Assembly: GCA_016182965.1 (NCBI GenBank)
Contig: JACPFM010000014.1
Location: forward strand, 1-64,000
Direction: 5' to 3'
DNA from: Deltaproteobacteria bacterium
GTDB taxonomy: Bacteria; Myxococcota_A; Polyangia; Polyangiales; JADJMO01
Length of the DNA stretch: 64,000 nucleotides
Shown: piece by piece, positions 43,000 through 52,262 of the stretch
How positions within the stretch are numbered: position 1 is the stretch's first letter
Layout of the letters: every line of letters starts with the position of its first letter
Position numbers and translations under genes: made by a program
Notes under the pieces: generated by a model
What the model was told of the DNA's origin: nothing
The model's database searches: none
Seen by the model: only the letters and a program-made list of their open reading frames with translations

Positions 43000-45900
43000 T
43001 CAGTGGAAATCGTGCGACCGCGCGCCGGCCGCCCAGGGCAGGGCCAACGGACGGACCGCCTTCGCCTTGATGTTGATGACGTCCTGATCGCGCTCGAGCT
43101 CGCCGTCGATCTCGAGCGCCGCGTTGGCGACGATGGTGTTGCGCAGCCGCTCGAACAGCGACGGCTCGACCACGATGTTCACCATGCCGCCCTCGTCCTC
43201 GAGGGTGAGGAACACGAACCCCTTGGCGGTGCCCGGCCGCTGCCGGCAGATCACCAGCCCGGCGACCTTCACCTGCCGACGTCGGCACTTCGCGAGCGCG
43301 GCCGCCGAGACGACGCCGCGCGCGTCGAGCTGCCCGCGCAGGAACGCCATCGGGTGATCGCGCGGCGTGAGCCCCACGCGCTGGAAATCGGCGGCCACGA
43401 GCTCGGCCTCGCTCTGCGCCGGGAGCCGCGGCGGATCGCGCTCGACGCCGGGGAGATCGAGCGGCCCGGCGGGCGTCTTCGCGAGGCGCATCACCTCCCA
43501 GATCGCGCGACGTCGCTCCGGCTCGATCGCATCGAACGCGCCCGCGTGCGCGAGCGACAGGAGCTGCGCCTCGTCGAGCCCCGCGCGGCGCACGAAGTCG
43601 GCGATCGATCGCGGACGCGGCGACAGCGCGCGCGCGATCGACGCCTTGGTCCGCTCACCGAGCCCGCGGACGTAGCGGAGCCCGACGCGGAGGGCGAACG
43701 GCTGCACGTCGCGCGGCTTCGCCGCGCTCTGGTCTAGAGTCGAGAGTCTAGAGTCTAGAGTCTGCAGAACGCTCTCCTGGCTCTGGACTCTAGACTCTGG
43801 ACTCTGGACCCAGGACAAAGGGCTGATCCCCTCCAGCGTGCAGTCCCACTCCGACGCCATCACGCACGGGCCGCGCACCACCACGTGGTGGCGCTTGGCG
43901 TCCTCGATCAGCGTCGAGGCCGAGTAGAAGCCCATCGGCTGCGCGTTGAGGATCGCGGCGTAGAACTCCGGTCCGTAGTGCAGCTTCAGGTACGCCGAGG
44001 CCCACACGAGCAGCGCGAACGACGCCGCGTGGCTCTCGGGGAAGCCGTAGTCGGCGAACGCGGTGAGCTGCTTGACGATGCGCTCGGCGATGCCGTCGTC
44101 GAAGCCGCGCGCGCGCATTCGCTCGACGAGCGTGGCGCCGATCTCGTCCATCGCCTTGCGCGAGCGCTTGTGCGCCATCGCGCGGCGGAGCGCGTCGGCC
44201 TCGCTCGGCGAGAAACCGCCGATCTCGATGGCGATCTTCATGCCCTGCTCCTGGAACAGCGGCACGCCGAGCGTGCGCGCGAGGTGCGGCTCGAGCGACG
44301 GATGCAGGTACGTGATCGGCTCCTCGCCGCGCCGGCGACGCAGGTACGGGTGCACCATCTCGCCCTGGATCGGCCCGGGGCGGATGAGCGCGACCTCGAC
44401 CACCAGATCGTAGAACTGCCGCGGCTGCAGGCGCGGCAGCGTGGTCATCTGCGCGCGCGACTCGATCTGGAAGAGGCCGATGGTGTCGGCCTTGCAGATC
44501 ATGTCGAAGACCTCGGGATCGTCGTGGGGCAGCTGCCACAGATCGAGCCGGACGCCGCGGTGCTGCTCGAGCAGATCGAGGTGCTTGGCGAGCACGGTGA
44601 GCATCCCGAGGCCGAGCAGATCGAACTTCACGAGGCCGAGCGTCGAGATGTCGTCCTTCTCCCACTGCAGGATCGAGCGGCCGTGCATCGAGGCCCACTC
44701 GATCGGGCACACCTCGCCGATCGGACGCTCCGAGAGCACGAACCCGCCGGTGTGGATCGCGCGGTGCCGCGGCAGGCCGAGCATGCGATCGACGAACCAC
44801 GGGACCATCGCCACCCGTCGATCGTTCGGGTCGAGGCCGGCGGCGCGCAGCGCGTCGGCGTCGCGCAGGCGGTCGGGGTCCATGCGCACGATCCACCCGT
44901 CGCCGGCGGCGTCCTCGTGCGTCGGCTCCTTGCTCCGTACGCCCTCGCTGCGAACGGCCTCGCCGTTTCGCGCCGCGGACGCGTCTTTGCGGATCGCCTT
45001 GGCGACCGTGCCGCGCGGGTGCTCGTAGAAGCATGCGTCGTCGGGCCTCGGTCGCCCGTCGTCAGCAGGTCTTCGCAGGTCCGTAGCGCCGTGCCTCACG
45101 CTCACCTGCTTGCGATCGCCCGAAGGCTGCAACGGCGGCCCGGACGTGCTGACGACTGACGACTGACGACTGACGACTTGGACGACTGACGACTGACGAC
45201 TGACGACTTGTGTGGGCTCGATCCCCACGAACCGATCGCACAGCGCGGCGAGCGCGTTGCCCTGGTCGACCGAGAGGCCGAGCACGCGCGCGACGTCCTT
45301 GGCCGCCGCGCGGGGCTGGAACGTGTGCACCGCCGCGACCATCGCCGCGTGACCGCGCCCGTACCGCTGGTAGACGTACTGCAGGAGCTCCTCGCGGCGC
45401 TCGTGCTCGATGTCGAGATCGATGTCCGGCGGCTCCGCGCGCCCTTCGGAGAGGAACCGCTCGAAGAGCATCTCGCGGCCGATCGGATCGATCGCGGTGA
45501 TGCCGAGGCAGTAGCAGATGGCGCTGTTCGCCGCGCTGCCGCGCCCCTGCACGAGGATCTTGCGCTCCTTCGCGGCGCGCACGACGTCGTAGAGGATCAG
45601 GAAGTAGCCGGCGAACTTCAGCTTGCGCACGAGCTCGAGCTCGTGGCGGAGCTGCGCGTGGACGCGATCGGCCAGCGGAAACCGCGCCGCGACGTCGCGC
45701 CCCTCGACGGGAGAGGAGTCTGGAGTCGAGGGTCTAGGGTCTAGAGTCTGGTCGTGCTCTAGACCCTGGACGCTGGACTCTGGACCAAACGCGTACGGAT
45801 ACCGCACGCGCGCGCCCTCCCACGTCAGCCGCTCCAGCGCCTCGTCGGCCGTCTCGCGGCAGCCGGCGACGGAGAGATCGGGAAAGCAGGGCAGGGGCGC

Positions 45901-46791
45901 GACGAGATCGCGCTTCAGGTGGAACGCGCAGCGCTCGGCGATCGCCAGCGACGCGCGGACGAGCTCCGGGTGGCGGCGAAAACGCTGGCGCATCTCGGCC
46001 GGCGTGCGCAGGTGACGCTCGGCGTTCGGGAACAGCCGATCGCCCGCGTCGTCGATGGTGCACTGGTGCTTGATGCACCGGAGCACGTCCTCGACGGGCT
46101 TGGCCGCTCGGGTGACGTGATGCACGTGGTTGGTCGCGACCACGCCGTGGCCGACGCCGTCGTCGGCGGTGCGCCCGAGGCGCCGGGCGATGCCGAGCGT
46201 CGTCTTCGCCGCGAGGCGCTCCTCGGGCAGCGCGTGGTCCTGCACCTCGAACACCCAGTCGTCGCCGAACATGTCGAGCCACGGACGCGCGAGCCGGACC
46301 CCCTCGTCGACGTCACCTGCGCGCAGCGCCGGTGCGAGCGGCCCTTCGAGGAACGCCGAGAGCGCGACGAGCCCCTTCGCGTGCGCGGCGACCTCGTCGG
46401 TGGTCACGTAGGGACGACCGCGAGGTCTTCCGAAGCGCCCGATGCTGATCAGCGTCGAGAGGTTCGCCCACCCCTCGGCGTCCTTCGCGAGGAGCACGAG
46501 CCCGAACAGATCCTCGCCGACCGCCCAACCGGTCCCTTCGCGGCGCGCGCCGACGCGCCCCTGATCGAACAGCGGCGTGGTGCGGACGGTGAGCTCCGCC
46601 CCGAAGATCGGTCGCAGCCCGCACTTGTCCGACGCCTCGACGAACCGGACCAACCCGCCGACGTCGTCGCGGTCGGTGATCGCGAGCGCCTCGTACCCGA
46701 GATCGCCGGCGCGCTCGGCGAGCTGCTCGGGGAGCGAGGCTCCTTCGAGGAAGGTGAACGCGCTGTGGGCGTGCAGCTCGACGTACGCCAT
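43000..46791 (-). CDS. dnaE2: Error-prone DNA polymerase III alpha (DnaE2) carrying three in-frame repeat insertions
   Basis: A 1263-residue translesion polymerase, against about 1030-1080 usually. It has an N-terminal PHP domain (MAYVELHAHSAFTFLEGAS), polymerase core with catalytic aspartates in PPDIDLDIEHERREE and GRGSAANSAICYCLGIT, HTGGFVLSERPI, QWEKDDISTLGLVKFDLLGLGMLT, and the C-terminal OB-fold/HDF ending SHDFH as in DnaE2. The extra length comes from three places that translate heptanucleotide repeats without stops or frameshift: about residues 336-359 (A7), 528-548 plus following sequence (B4) and 993-1020 (A6). Conserved motifs on both sides are intact. A LexA-box-like site lies 9 bp upstream of the ATG. 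imuA and imuB, the usual companions, are not adjacent. Confidence 0.94.
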   Translation of the reverse strand: MAYVELHAHSAFTFLEGASLPEQLAERAGDLGYEALAITDRDDVGGLVRFVEASDKCGLRPIFGAELTVRTTPLFDQGRVGARREGTGWAVGEDLFGLVLLAKDAEGWANLSTLISIGRFGRPRGRPYVTTDEVAAHAKGLVALSAFLEGPLAPALRAGDVDEGVRLARPWLDMFGDDWVFEVQDHALPEERLAAKTTLGIARRLGRTADDGVGHGVVATNHVHHVTRAAKPVEDVLRCIKHQCTIDDAGDRLFPNAERHLRTPAEMRQRFRRHPELVRASLAIAERCAFHLKRDLVAPLPCFPDLSVAGCRETADEALERLTWEGARVRYPYAFGPESSVQGLEHDQTLDPRPSTPDSSPVEGRDVAARFPLADRVHAQLRHELELVRKLKFAGYFLILYDVVRAAKERKILVQGRGSAANSAICYCLGITAIDPIGREMLFERFLSEGRAEPPDIDLDIEHERREELLQYVYQRYGRGHAAMVAAVHTFQPRAAAKDVARVLGLSVDQGNALAALCDRFVGIEPTQVVSRQSSVVQVVSRQSSVVSTSGPPLQPSGDRKQVSVRHGATDLRRPADDGRPRPDDACFYEHPRGTVAKAIRKDASAARNGEAVRSEGVRSKEPTHEDAAGDGWIVRMDPDRLRDADALRAAGLDPNDRRVAMVPWFVDRMLGLPRHRAIHTGGFVLSERPIGEVCPIEWASMHGRSILQWEKDDISTLGLVKFDLLGLGMLTVLAKHLDLLEQHRGVRLDLWQLPHDDPEVFDMICKADTIGLFQIESRAQMTTLPRLQPRQFYDLVVEVALIRPGPIQGEMVHPYLRRRRGEEPITYLHPSLEPHLARTLGVPLFQEQGMKIAIEIGGFSPSEADALRRAMAHKRSRKAMDEIGATLVERMRARGFDDGIAERIVKQLTAFADYGFPESHAASFALLVWASAYLKLHYGPEFYAAILNAQPMGFYSASTLIEDAKRHHVVVRGPCVMASEWDCTLEGISPLSWVQSPESRVQSQESVLQTLDSRLSTLDQSAAKPRDVQPFALRVGLRYVRGLGERTKASIARALSPRPRSIADFVRRAGLDEAQLLSLAHAGAFDAIEPERRRAIWEVMRLAKTPAGPLDLPGVERDPPRLPAQSEAELVAADFQRVGLTPRDHPMAFLRGQLDARGVVSAAALAKCRRRQVKVAGLVICRQRPGTAKGFVFLTLEDEGGMVNIVVEPSLFERLRNTIVANAALEIDGELERDQDVINIKAKAVRPLALPWAAGARSHDFH
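43731..43811. repeat. Heptanucleotide element A6 (TCTAGAG family) inside dnaE2
   Basis: An inverted pair: 43731-43763 and 43783-43811, with about 19 bp between. It is read in frame by dnaE2 as WVQSPESRVQSQES.. then LQTLDSRLSTLDQ. Perfect TCTAGAG arrays contain TAG in all frames; the copies here carry substitutions that avoid a stop in the dnaE2 frame. Confidence 0.9.
45148..45210. repeat. Heptanucleotide element B4 (GTCAGTC family) inside dnaE2, single orientation
   Basis: Two blocks of about four GACTGAC units each, separated by a short linker, read on the coding (minus) strand as the stop-free unit VVSRQSS. The next 55 or so codons, down to the conserved LRAAGLDPNDRR region, are also absent from ordinary DnaE2. 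They contain a single CGTCGTCAG unit at 45058-45066 on the plus strand that could be a decayed opposite arm. Confidence 0.88.
45716..45786. repeat. Heptanucleotide element A7 (TCTAGAG family) inside dnaE2
   Basis: Degenerate arms 45716-45753 and 45757-45786 with almost no spacer form a compact palindrome. It is translated by dnaE2 as SSVQGLEHDQTLDPRPSTPDS, between WEGARVRYP and LADRVHAQLRHELEL, which are close together in ordinary DnaE2. Confidence 0.88.
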
Positions 46792-46938
46792 GGGCCGGTC
46801 TGGACAAGTGTTCAGCCCACAGGCAGGGTGACGCAATCCCTCCGGTTTTCCGTGTGTCCAGACGAAATGCACGGGTTTTCCACAGGCGTGCCCTCCCGTG
46901 CGTTGACGAACGGGCTGGGGCGGCGCGACGCTCGAGTC
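46792..46938. promoter_or_regulatory. dnaE2 control region with LexA-box-like site
   Basis: CTGGACAAGTGTTCAGC at 46800-46816 fits 15 of 17 positions of the Myxococcus xanthus LexA consensus CTRHAMRYBYGTTCAGS and ends 9 bp from the dnaE2 start. The 9-mer GTCTGGACA (46798-46806) is repeated inverted as TGTCCAGAC (46855-46863). The 9-mer GGTTTTCC with flanking GC occurs twice in direct orientation, 30 bp apart (46842-46851 and 46872-46881). The region also serves the divergent barrel gene. The site match is by eye. Confidence 0.6.
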
Positions 46939-47595
46939 GTGCGCCTCCTCGCCCCACTCGCGGCCGCCGTCCTCGCCCTCTCGTCCAGCGCCGCCGCCGC
47001 TCCGCCCGAGCCGCGCCGCCCCGCCGAGATCTTCGTCGGCCTCGGCACCGGCAACGCCGTCTGCGACAAGGAGAAGCCAGACAGCGACTGCGCGGTCGAC
47101 AAGGCCGGGGCGGCCGTCTCGCTCGGCGGCGCGTGGCGCTTCCACCGGCATTGGGCCGTCGGCCTCGAGCTCGCGATCTGGGGCTACAACGTCCGCGACT
47201 CGTGGAAGGGCAAGCTCGCCGACGCAGCCACCGACGTGAGCATCTCGTCCAGCTACGTCGCGCCGTTCGCCCGCTGGTACTGGTTCGGCAAGGGCTCGGC
47301 CGATGCCTACCTGCAGCTCGGCCTCGGGCTCTCCGGCGTGAAGGCGACGGCCAAGAACGCCGGCGGCGAGTACGAGGGGAACTGGAGCGGCGTCGCGGTG
47401 CCGATCGGCATCGGCGCCGAGTGGTACGTCACGCGCTGGCTGCGCCTCGGGCCGCAGGCGCTCGCGTACCTCCATCGATCGACGCGCGTCTGCGAGACGG
47501 CCAACGGCCGGGAAACCTGCCGCGACGCCGGCAAGGACGAGGCGCTGCTCGCCTGGCGCATCCTCGTGTTGAGCGCGACGGTCACGTTCGGTTGA
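46939..47595 (+). CDS. Outer-membrane beta-barrel protein (OmpA/porin-like 8-strand size)
   Basis: A 218-residue protein from GTG 46939, with a signal peptide (LLAPLAAAVLALSSSAAAA) and then alternating hydrophobic strands (AEIFVGLGTGNAVC, AVGLELAIWGYN, YVAPFARWYWFG, AYLQLGLGLSG, ILVLSATVTFG) ending in Phe-Gly near the C-terminus. This is typical of small outer-membrane barrels. Two cysteine pairs may form disulfides. ATG 46867 is in frame but would put 24 residues in front of the signal peptide. Function unknown. Confidence 0.72.
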   Translation: MRLLAPLAAAVLALSSSAAAAPPEPRRPAEIFVGLGTGNAVCDKEKPDSDCAVDKAGAAVSLGGAWRFHRHWAVGLELAIWGYNVRDSWKGKLADAATDVSISSSYVAPFARWYWFGKGSADAYLQLGLGLSGVKATAKNAGGEYEGNWSGVAVPIGIGAEWYVTRWLRLGPQALAYLHRSTRVCETANGRETCRDAGKDEALLAWRILVLSATVTFG

Positions 47596-47880
47596 GCCAC
47601 GTTCACGGTCGCGATTCGGACGCTCTCCGCGCCCGAGGTGGGCGCAGGCGCTCGGTCCTCAGTCGTGGTCGTCAGTCATCAGCCCCGAGAAAGAAGCGGG
47701 TAACACCGCTGTCCCATCTCGACCTGACGACTGACGACTGACGACTGATGACCCGGTCCTCGCGAGCAGCGACATGGCGGGTGTCCGAGACCGCGAGCGC
47801 TGCCCTTGTCCCGGAACCGCGGGTTTTCTGCTGCTAGACCTTGACGGCCGTTCAGGCCGTGCACTAGGCATCCGGGTCAC
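47596..47880. other. Intergenic region upstream of parC with a B-family element
   Basis: About 285 bp. The middle is element B5 (47660-47754). The remaining 126 bp before GTG 47881 should hold the parC promoter; no clear motif was found. TGACGGCCGTTCAGG at about 47842-47856 contains the half-site GTTCAG but no full LexA-like box. Confidence 0.4.
47660..47754. repeat. Heptanucleotide element B5 (GTCAGTC family), short spacer
   Basis: A degenerate left arm (47660-47682) and near-perfect right arm (47724-47754) enclose about 41 bp beginning CAGCCCCGAGAAAG, a sequence also found just inside B1. Confidence 0.85.
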
Positions 47881-50301
47881 GTGGCACGCCAAACTACGCC
47901 CAGACTGCCGCCTTCGGTTCCCCCGCCCCCGCCGAGCGCCGAGACTCCGCTCGCCCTCGAGGCGCGCACCCGGTACCTGAACTACGCGCTCTCGGTCATC
48001 ACGTCGCGCGCGCTCCCCGACGTGCGCGACGGCCTGAAGCCGGTGCAGCGCCGCATCCTGCTGACGATGCGCAAGGATCTCGGCCTCACGCCCGACGCCA
48101 AGTACCGCAAGAGCGCGAAGATCGTCGGCGACGTGATGGGCAACTACCACCCGCACGGCGACGTCGCGATCTACGACGCGATGGTCCGGCTCGCGCAGCC
48201 GTGGGTGATGCGCGTGCCGCTCGTCGACGGGCAGGGCAACTTCGGCTCGCCAGACGGCGACTCGGCGGCCGCCTACCGCTACACCGAGGCGAAGCTCCAG
48301 GCCGCCGCCCTCGAGCTGCTCGACGAGCTCCCGCGCAACACCGTCGCCTGGCGCCCGAGCTACGACGGCACCCGCAGCGAGCCGGTCGTCCTGCCCGCGC
48401 GGTTCCCGAACCTGCTGGTCAACGGCTCGCAGGGCATCGCCGTCGGCATGGCCACGAGCATCCCGCCGCACAACCTCGGCGAGGTCGTCGACGCGTGCGT
48501 CGAGCAGATCAAGGCGGGCAAGGAGCCCCTCCCGATCAAGACGCTGATCCGAATCATCAAGGGGCCCGACTTCCCCACCGGCGGCCAGCTCTTCGCGTCG
48601 CGCGTCGACCTCACCAACGTCTACGAGACGGGGCAGGGCACCCTCAAGCTGCGCGGCGAGCACAAGGTCGAAGAGAAGAAGGGCGGCGCGCCGCAGATCG
48701 TGATCACCTCGCTGCCCTACGGCGTCGTCCGCGGGCAGCTGGTCGAGAAGATCGCCGAGATCATCGTCGGCCGGAAGCTCGCCGCGCTCACCGACGTCCG
48801 CGACGAGTCGACGAGCGAGGTGCGCCTCGTCCTCGAGCTGAAGAAGGGCACCGATCCGGCCCTGGTGATGGCGTACCTCTACAAGAACACGCCGCTCCAG
48901 ACGACGGTCCCCATCAACATGACGTGCCTGGTGCCCGCGCCGGTCGAGCGGCCGAAGCAGCCGCCCCTCTCTCCTGGAAGTCCGATGATGCCCGAGGTGC
49001 CGGAGGAGAACACGCCGGCCGCGCCCGAGCGCCTGTCGCTCGCGATGATGATCCGGCACTTCCTCGACTTCCGCATGCTCACCGTCGAGCGGCGGCTCGC
49101 GTTCGATCTGGCGCAGCTGAACAAGCGGATCCACGTCCTCGAGGGCTTCGAGGTCATCTTCGACGCGCTCGACGAGACGATCCGCATCATCCGCAGGAGC
49201 GACGGCAAGGCCGACGCCGCGCAGAAGCTGATGACCCGCTTCGAGCTGAGCGAGGAGCAGGTCGACGCGATCCTCGAGCTGCGCCTCTATCGGCTCGCCA
49301 AGCTCGAGATCCTCGTCATCCGCAAGGAGCTCGAGGAGAAGCGCAAGGAGGCGAAGACGCTCGAAGGGCTCGTCAAGAGCGAGGTGCGGCGCTGGGCGCT
49401 CATCCGCGACGAGCTCGTGGCGCTCAAGGCGAAGTACGCCGACAAGCGCCGCACCAAGGTCATCGGCTCGACCGACGAGCCGGAGTTCGCGGCCGAGGAC
49501 TTCATCGTCGCCGAGGACGCGAACGTGATCCTCACCCAGCAGGGCTGGCTCAAGCGCGTCCGAGAGGTGAAGGATCTGTCGCAGACGCGCGTCCGCGACG
49601 GCGACGCGGTCCTCGGGGCGGTCGCCGGGTCCACGCGCTCGGCGGTCGCGCTCTTCTCGAACCTCGGCGCCTGCTACGTCATGCGCATCAACGACGTGCC
49701 GGCGACGACCGGCTACGGCGAGCCGGCGCAGAAGTTCTTCAAGATGGGCGACGGCGAGAAGATCGTCTCCATCATGTCGTTCGACCCGCGCGTGCAAGAC
49801 ATCCCGGCGCCGCCCGAGGACGGCTCCGAGCCGCAGCCGCCCTTCGCGATCGCGGTCACCCGCGGCGGTCTCTCGTTCCGCTTCTCCTTGTCGCCGCACC
49901 GCGATCCATCCACCCGCGCCGGCCGCAAGTACTGCCGCCTCAACGAGAGTGACGAGGTGGTGTTCGTCAGCGTCGTCGGGCCGAAGGACTCGGTCATGGT
50001 CGCCACGAGCGACGGCCACGCCCTCGGCGTGAAGGTCGACGAGATCGCGCTCGTCTCCGGCGTCGCGAAGGGCGCGATGCTCATCAAGCTCGACGAGGGC
50101 GCGAAGGTCCTCGGCGCGGTCCTCGCGCTCGGCGCGCGCGACGTCATCGTCGCCGAGACGCCGAAGGGCAAGGCCCACGACATCACCTTGCAGTCGGTGC
50201 TCGGCCGTCGCGCCGCCGCCGGCACGCTGCTCGCGCGCCGCGACGGGTTCGCCCGCGTCGTGGCGCCGCCGCCGCAGCTCCCCTCTCTCGAGCCCAACTG
50301 A
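47881..50301 (+). CDS. parC: DNA topoisomerase IV subunit A (type IIA, GyrA/ParC family)
   Basis: An 806-residue breakage-reunion subunit. [38 protein letters not shown] and [20 protein letters not shown] (active-site Tyr in RYTE) are intact. Then come [19 protein letters not shown], the long coiled-coil gate and a short C-terminal region with beta-pinwheel-like blades ([45 protein letters not shown]). There is no clear GyrA-box, and the gene is followed 17 bp later by the ParE/GyrB-type subunit, so topoisomerase IV is favoured over gyrase. GTG 47881 is the start. Confidence 0.92.
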   Translation: MARQTTPRLPPSVPPPPPSAETPLALEARTRYLNYALSVITSRALPDVRDGLKPVQRRILLTMRKDLGLTPDAKYRKSAKIVGDVMGNYHPHGDVAIYDAMVRLAQPWVMRVPLVDGQGNFGSPDGDSAAAYRYTEAKLQAAALELLDELPRNTVAWRPSYDGTRSEPVVLPARFPNLLVNGSQGIAVGMATSIPPHNLGEVVDACVEQIKAGKEPLPIKTLIRIIKGPDFPTGGQLFASRVDLTNVYETGQGTLKLRGEHKVEEKKGGAPQIVITSLPYGVVRGQLVEKIAEIIVGRKLAALTDVRDESTSEVRLVLELKKGTDPALVMAYLYKNTPLQTTVPINMTCLVPAPVERPKQPPLSPGSPMMPEVPEENTPAAPERLSLAMMIRHFLDFRMLTVERRLAFDLAQLNKRIHVLEGFEVIFDALDETIRIIRRSDGKADAAQKLMTRFELSEEQVDAILELRLYRLAKLEILVIRKELEEKRKEAKTLEGLVKSEVRRWALIRDELVALKAKYADKRRTKVIGSTDEPEFAAEDFIVAEDANVILTQQGWLKRVREVKDLSQTRVRDGDAVLGAVAGSTRSAVALFSNLGACYVMRINDVPATTGYGEPAQKFFKMGDGEKIVSIMSFDPRVQDIPAPPEDGSEPQPPFAIAVTRGGLSFRFSLSPHRDPSTRAGRKYCRLNESDEVVFVSVVGPKDSVMVATSDGHALGVKVDEIALVSGVAKGAMLIKLDEGAKVLGAVLALGARDVIVAETPKGKAHDITLQSVLGRRAAAGTLLARRDGFARVVAPPPQLPSLEPN

Positions 50302-50318
50302 GTCGAATCGAGGAAGAC

Positions 50319-52244
50319 ATGGCCACGCAGTATTCAGCCAAGGACATCGAGGTCCTCGAGGGGCTCGAGCCGGTCCGCAAGCGCCCCGCGATGTACATCG
50401 GCGGCACCGACTCGCACGGCTACCACCACTTGCTCTGGGAGATCGTCGACAACGCGATCGACGAGGCCATCAACGGCCACGCCAAGCGCATCGAGATCCA
50501 CCTCGACAAAGACCACCAGGGCGCGGCGGTGTTCGACGACGGCCGCGGCATCCCGGTCGACGTCCACCCGAAGTACAAGAAGCCGGCGCTCGAGATCATC
50601 CTCTGCACGCTGCACGCGGGCGGCAAATTCTCGAGCGGCAACTACAAGGTCTCCGGCGGTCTGCACGGCGTCGGCTCCAGCGTCGTCAACGCGCTCAGCG
50701 AGCAGCTCGACATCACCGTGTGGCGCGACGGGCAGGAGTACACGCAGAGCTTCTCGCGCGGCCTGCGCACCACGCCCCTGAAGAAGGGCGCGAAGGTCCG
50801 CAAGCGCGGCACGCTGGTGTACTTCCGCCCCGACCCGCAGATCTTCGGCAAGAACGGGTCCTTCGACGCGGAGCTGGTGCGCGAGCGCCTCGAGGCGAAG
50901 GCGTACCTGCACGGTGGCCTCGTGGTCCGCTTCGTCGACAAGGGCGCCGGCACCGACGAGACCTTCGTCCACCCGAACGGCGTCGCCGACTACCTGCCGA
51001 TCCTGGTATCGCGCCGGGGCAAGGCGACGTCGCACTCGAACGTGTTCTTCACCTCGAAAGAGACGCAGGACGATCCGCCGCTCCGCCTCGAGATCGCCCT
51101 GCAGTGGACCGAATCGACCGACGAGGTCGTCCGCGGCTACGTCAACGGCATCCCGACCTCGAGCGGCGGCACGCACGTCAACGGCGTGCTCACCGCCGTC
51201 GTCCGCGCGGTGCGCGGCTTCATCGAGACCAAGAACCTCACCCCGCGCGGCGTCACCCTGACCGCGGAGGACATCCGCGAGGGCCTCGTCGCGCTGCTCA
51301 GCGTGTACGTCGCCGCCCCGCAGTTCCAGGGCCAGACCAAGGACCGCCTCAACAACCCCGAGGTCGCTGGTCAAGTCGAGTCGCTCGTGCGCCCCGCGCT
51401 CGAACAGTGGCTGCTCGAGAACGGCACCACCGGCGAGCAGATCGTCATGCGCGCCATCCTCGCCGCGCGCGCACGCGAGGCGCGTCGAGAGGCGACGCAG
51501 CAGGTCGTGCGCAAGGGCGCGGTCTCGCACCGGCTCAACCTCCCCGGCAAGCTGGCCGACTGCTCGTCGACCGATCCGGGCGAGAGCGAGCTGTTCATCG
51601 TCGAGGGCGACAGCGCAGGCGGCTCCGCCAAGCAGGGGCGCGATCGCCGCACGCAGGCGATCCTCCCGCTGCGCGGCAAGGTGCTGAACGCCGAGCAGGC
51701 GTCGGCGTCGAAGGTCCTCAACAACAAGGAGCTCCAGGACATCGTCCAGGCGCTCGGGTGCGGGTTCGGCCAGAGCTTCGATCTGACCAAGCTCCGCTAC
51801 GGCAAGATCTTCCTCCTGATGGACGCCGACAGCGACGGTCACCACATCGCGACGCTGCTGCTCACGTTCTTCTACCGGCAGCTGCCCGGCCTCGTGCGCG
51901 GCGGTCACGTGTACCTGGCCATGCCGCCGCTGTTCCGCGTCGACGCCGGCAAAGAGACGTACTGGGCGCTCGACGAGCGCGATCGCGACAAGATCCTCGC
52001 CGGTCTCCCGAAGAACGTGAAGCCCGAGACCACGCGGTTCAAGGGTCTCGGCGAGATGCCCGCCGAGCAGCTCAAGGCGACGACGCTCGATCCGAAGCGC
52101 CGCCGCGCCCTGCGTGTCGTGGTCGACAGCGAGATCGAGACCGACCGCGTGCTCAACGAGCTGATGGGCAAGGACGCACAGGCGCGCTTCAAGTTCATCA
52201 TGGAGCGCGCGCGCGAGACGGACGTCGGGGAGCTCGACGTCTGA
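50319..52244 (+). CDS. parE: DNA topoisomerase IV subunit B (GyrB/ParE family)
   Basis: A 641-residue ATPase subunit. It begins [24 protein letters not shown], with the GHKL motifs [22 protein letters not shown] and [15 protein letters not shown], the transducer domain, and the TOPRIM motif [20 protein letters not shown] with [11 protein letters not shown]. The usual GyrB length is about 800 in gammaproteobacteria, so about 640 is consistent with ParE or a short GyrB. GAGGAAGAC precedes the ATG. It pairs with the parC gene just upstream. Confidence 0.92.
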   Translation: MATQYSAKDIEVLEGLEPVRKRPAMYIGGTDSHGYHHLLWEIVDNAIDEAINGHAKRIEIHLDKDHQGAAVFDDGRGIPVDVHPKYKKPALEIILCTLHAGGKFSSGNYKVSGGLHGVGSSVVNALSEQLDITVWRDGQEYTQSFSRGLRTTPLKKGAKVRKRGTLVYFRPDPQIFGKNGSFDAELVRERLEAKAYLHGGLVVRFVDKGAGTDETFVHPNGVADYLPILVSRRGKATSHSNVFFTSKETQDDPPLRLEIALQWTESTDEVVRGYVNGIPTSSGGTHVNGVLTAVVRAVRGFIETKNLTPRGVTLTAEDIREGLVALLSVYVAAPQFQGQTKDRLNNPEVAGQVESLVRPALEQWLLENGTTGEQIVMRAILAARAREARREATQQVVRKGAVSHRLNLPGKLADCSSTDPGESELFIVEGDSAGGSAKQGRDRRTQAILPLRGKVLNAEQASASKVLNNKELQDIVQALGCGFGQSFDLTKLRYGKIFLLMDADSDGHHIATLLLTFFYRQLPGLVRGGHVYLAMPPLFRVDAGKETYWALDERDRDKILAGLPKNVKPETTRFKGLGEMPAEQLKATTLDPKRRRALRVVVDSEIETDRVLNELMGKDAQARFKFIMERARETDVGELDV

Positions 52245-52262
52245 TCGCGTAAGCTCGGCGCC

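Noticed and set aside
45919..46938. Long plus-strand frame leading into the barrel gene at 46939
   Set aside because: It is antisense to conserved DnaE2 sequence; the signal peptide at 46939 marks the real start.
47881..52244. Replication origin region based on a gyrase-like gene pair
   Set aside because: The pair lacks dnaA, dnaN or recF neighbours and no DnaA-box cluster was seen; topoisomerase IV is the better reading.
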